The notes below the pieces were generated by a model that saw only the letters and a list, made by a program, of their open reading frames with translations, had not been told where the DNA came from and made no database searches. A DNA stretch of 64,000 nt from Ferirhizobium litorale (lineage in GTDB: Bacteria > Pseudomonadota > Alphaproteobacteria > Rhizobiales > Rhizobiaceae), in the NCBI GenBank assembly GCA_030028905.1, contig JALDYZ010000001.1:496001-560000 (forward strand). The letters run 5' to 3'. This document shows, piece after piece, positions 63,532 to 64,000 of the stretch. The translations under genes were made by a program, and so were the position numbers. The stretch's first letter is position 1; each line of letters opens with the position of its first letter.

Positions 63532-64000
63532 ATGGCCAAGCTCTATTTTCACTACGCGACGATGAATGCCGGCAAGTCCACGTTGCTGTTGCAGGCTTCC
63601 TACAACTACCAGGAACGCGGCATGCGCACGGTGATCCTGATCGCCGCTTTCGACGATCGCGCCGGACGAGGCAAGATTTCGTCGCGGATAGGGCTGACGT
63701 CCGACGCTGTCGCGTTCGAGGAAGGAGATGACCTCTTCGCGCTGGTAGAGGACATGCACCGCAGCGATCCCGTCGCCTGCGTCTTCGTGGATGAGGCGCA
63801 GTTCCTGACGCGCGAGCAGGTCTGGCAACTTGCGCGGCTGGCGGATCGACTGCATCTGCCGGTGATGGCCTATGGTCTGAGGACAGATTTCCAAGGCAAG
63901 CTTTTCCCGGGCTCGCACGAGCTGCTGGCGATTGCCGACGAATTGCGCGAGGTTCGCACGATCTGCCATTGCGGGCGCAAGGCCAGCATGGTCGTCCGCC
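63532..64000 (+). CDS. tdk: Thymidine kinase, 3' end missing
   Basis: The first 156 codons are present; the full protein is normally about 190-200 residues, so the gene runs off the window. It shows the phosphate loop [22 protein letters not shown], the thymidine lasso region [13 protein letters not shown] and the start of the zinc-binding part ([10 protein letters not shown]). It phosphorylates thymidine in the salvage pathway. GGGAGAGAGACGGAG precedes the ATG. Confidence 0.94.
   Translation, partial: MAKLYFHYATMNAGKSTLLLQASYNYQERGMRTVILIAAFDDRAGRGKISSRIGLTSDAVAFEEGDDLFALVEDMHRSDPVACVFVDEAQFLTREQVWQLARLADRLHLPVMAYGLRTDFQGKLFPGSHELLAIADELREVRTICHCGRKASMVVR

Noticed and set aside
1..64000. 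tRNA genes, rRNA, CRISPR repeats or insertion sequences
   Set aside because: I looked for cloverleaf-like gaps, repeated spacers and transposase frames; coding genes fill the window and none was found. A tRNAscan or ISfinder run would settle it.

Overview
The window is a dense, GC-rich chromosomal stretch with about 62 protein genes, short intergenic gaps and many 1-4 base overlaps. The gene content points to the alphaproteobacterial family Rhizobiaceae (Sinorhizobium/Ensifer, Rhizobium, Agrobacterium or Shinella-like). Markers are a chvE-gguABC sugar uptake operon, a 420-residue BacA, a NolR-like ArsR regulator, a choXWV choline transporter and a DUF1127 protein. The genus cannot be fixed from the sequence alone. 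I saw no rRNA, tRNA, CRISPR array, insertion sequence or phage gene.

Layout. 1-7347: end of chvE, then gguA, gguB, gguC, a semialdehyde dehydrogenase and an IlvD/Edd dehydratase, closed by a strong terminator. Together they look like sugar uptake plus oxidation of L-arabonate to 2-oxoglutarate. 7482-12483: three transglutaminase-like proteins, an alpha-E protein and an ATP-grasp protein. 12838-19944: DEAD-box helicase, AlkC-like DNA glycosylase facing a WYL regulator, an orphan receiver protein, and a split version of the tRNA-modifying enzyme MnmC. 20069-34424: purine catabolism in two blocks. puuE-uraD-allA-uraH is interrupted by an MntA/HepT toxin-antitoxin pair. xdhA-xdhB-xdhC, a LysR regulator, puuD and guaD lie on the other strand. 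An lldD-like gene and an HxlR-regulated SDR pair sit between the blocks. With adenine deaminase at 52.5-54.2 kb, these genes cover adenine or guanine to allantoate, and ureidoglycolate to glyoxylate; allantoate hydrolysis is not in the window.

34562-50210: 3-hydroxybutyrate dehydrogenase, glycerol kinase with an operator-rich promoter, an ECF42-type sigma factor with its DGPF partner, an LLM oxidoreductase, a methionine aminopeptidase, an MFS transporter, bacA, a secreted polysaccharide deacetylase, an NnrU protein, a TPR protein with der, and an OhrR-like regulator facing a secreted esterase across a highly palindromic region, then a KDG kinase.

50390-64000: alpha-glucosidase coupled to an AAC(6')-type acetyltransferase, adenine deaminase, an alpha/beta hydrolase, a ZntB/CorA transporter, a small unknown protein, an omega-aminotransferase, a NolR-like regulator, a HugZ-type protein, choXWV and the start of thymidine kinase. 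The best candidates for new biology are the triple-transglutaminase/ATP-grasp locus, the MntA/HepT pair inside the purine operon, the 33-base palindrome before the esterase, the start-codon hairpin of the DUF1127 gene and the inverted TTTAG elements near the NolR-like gene.
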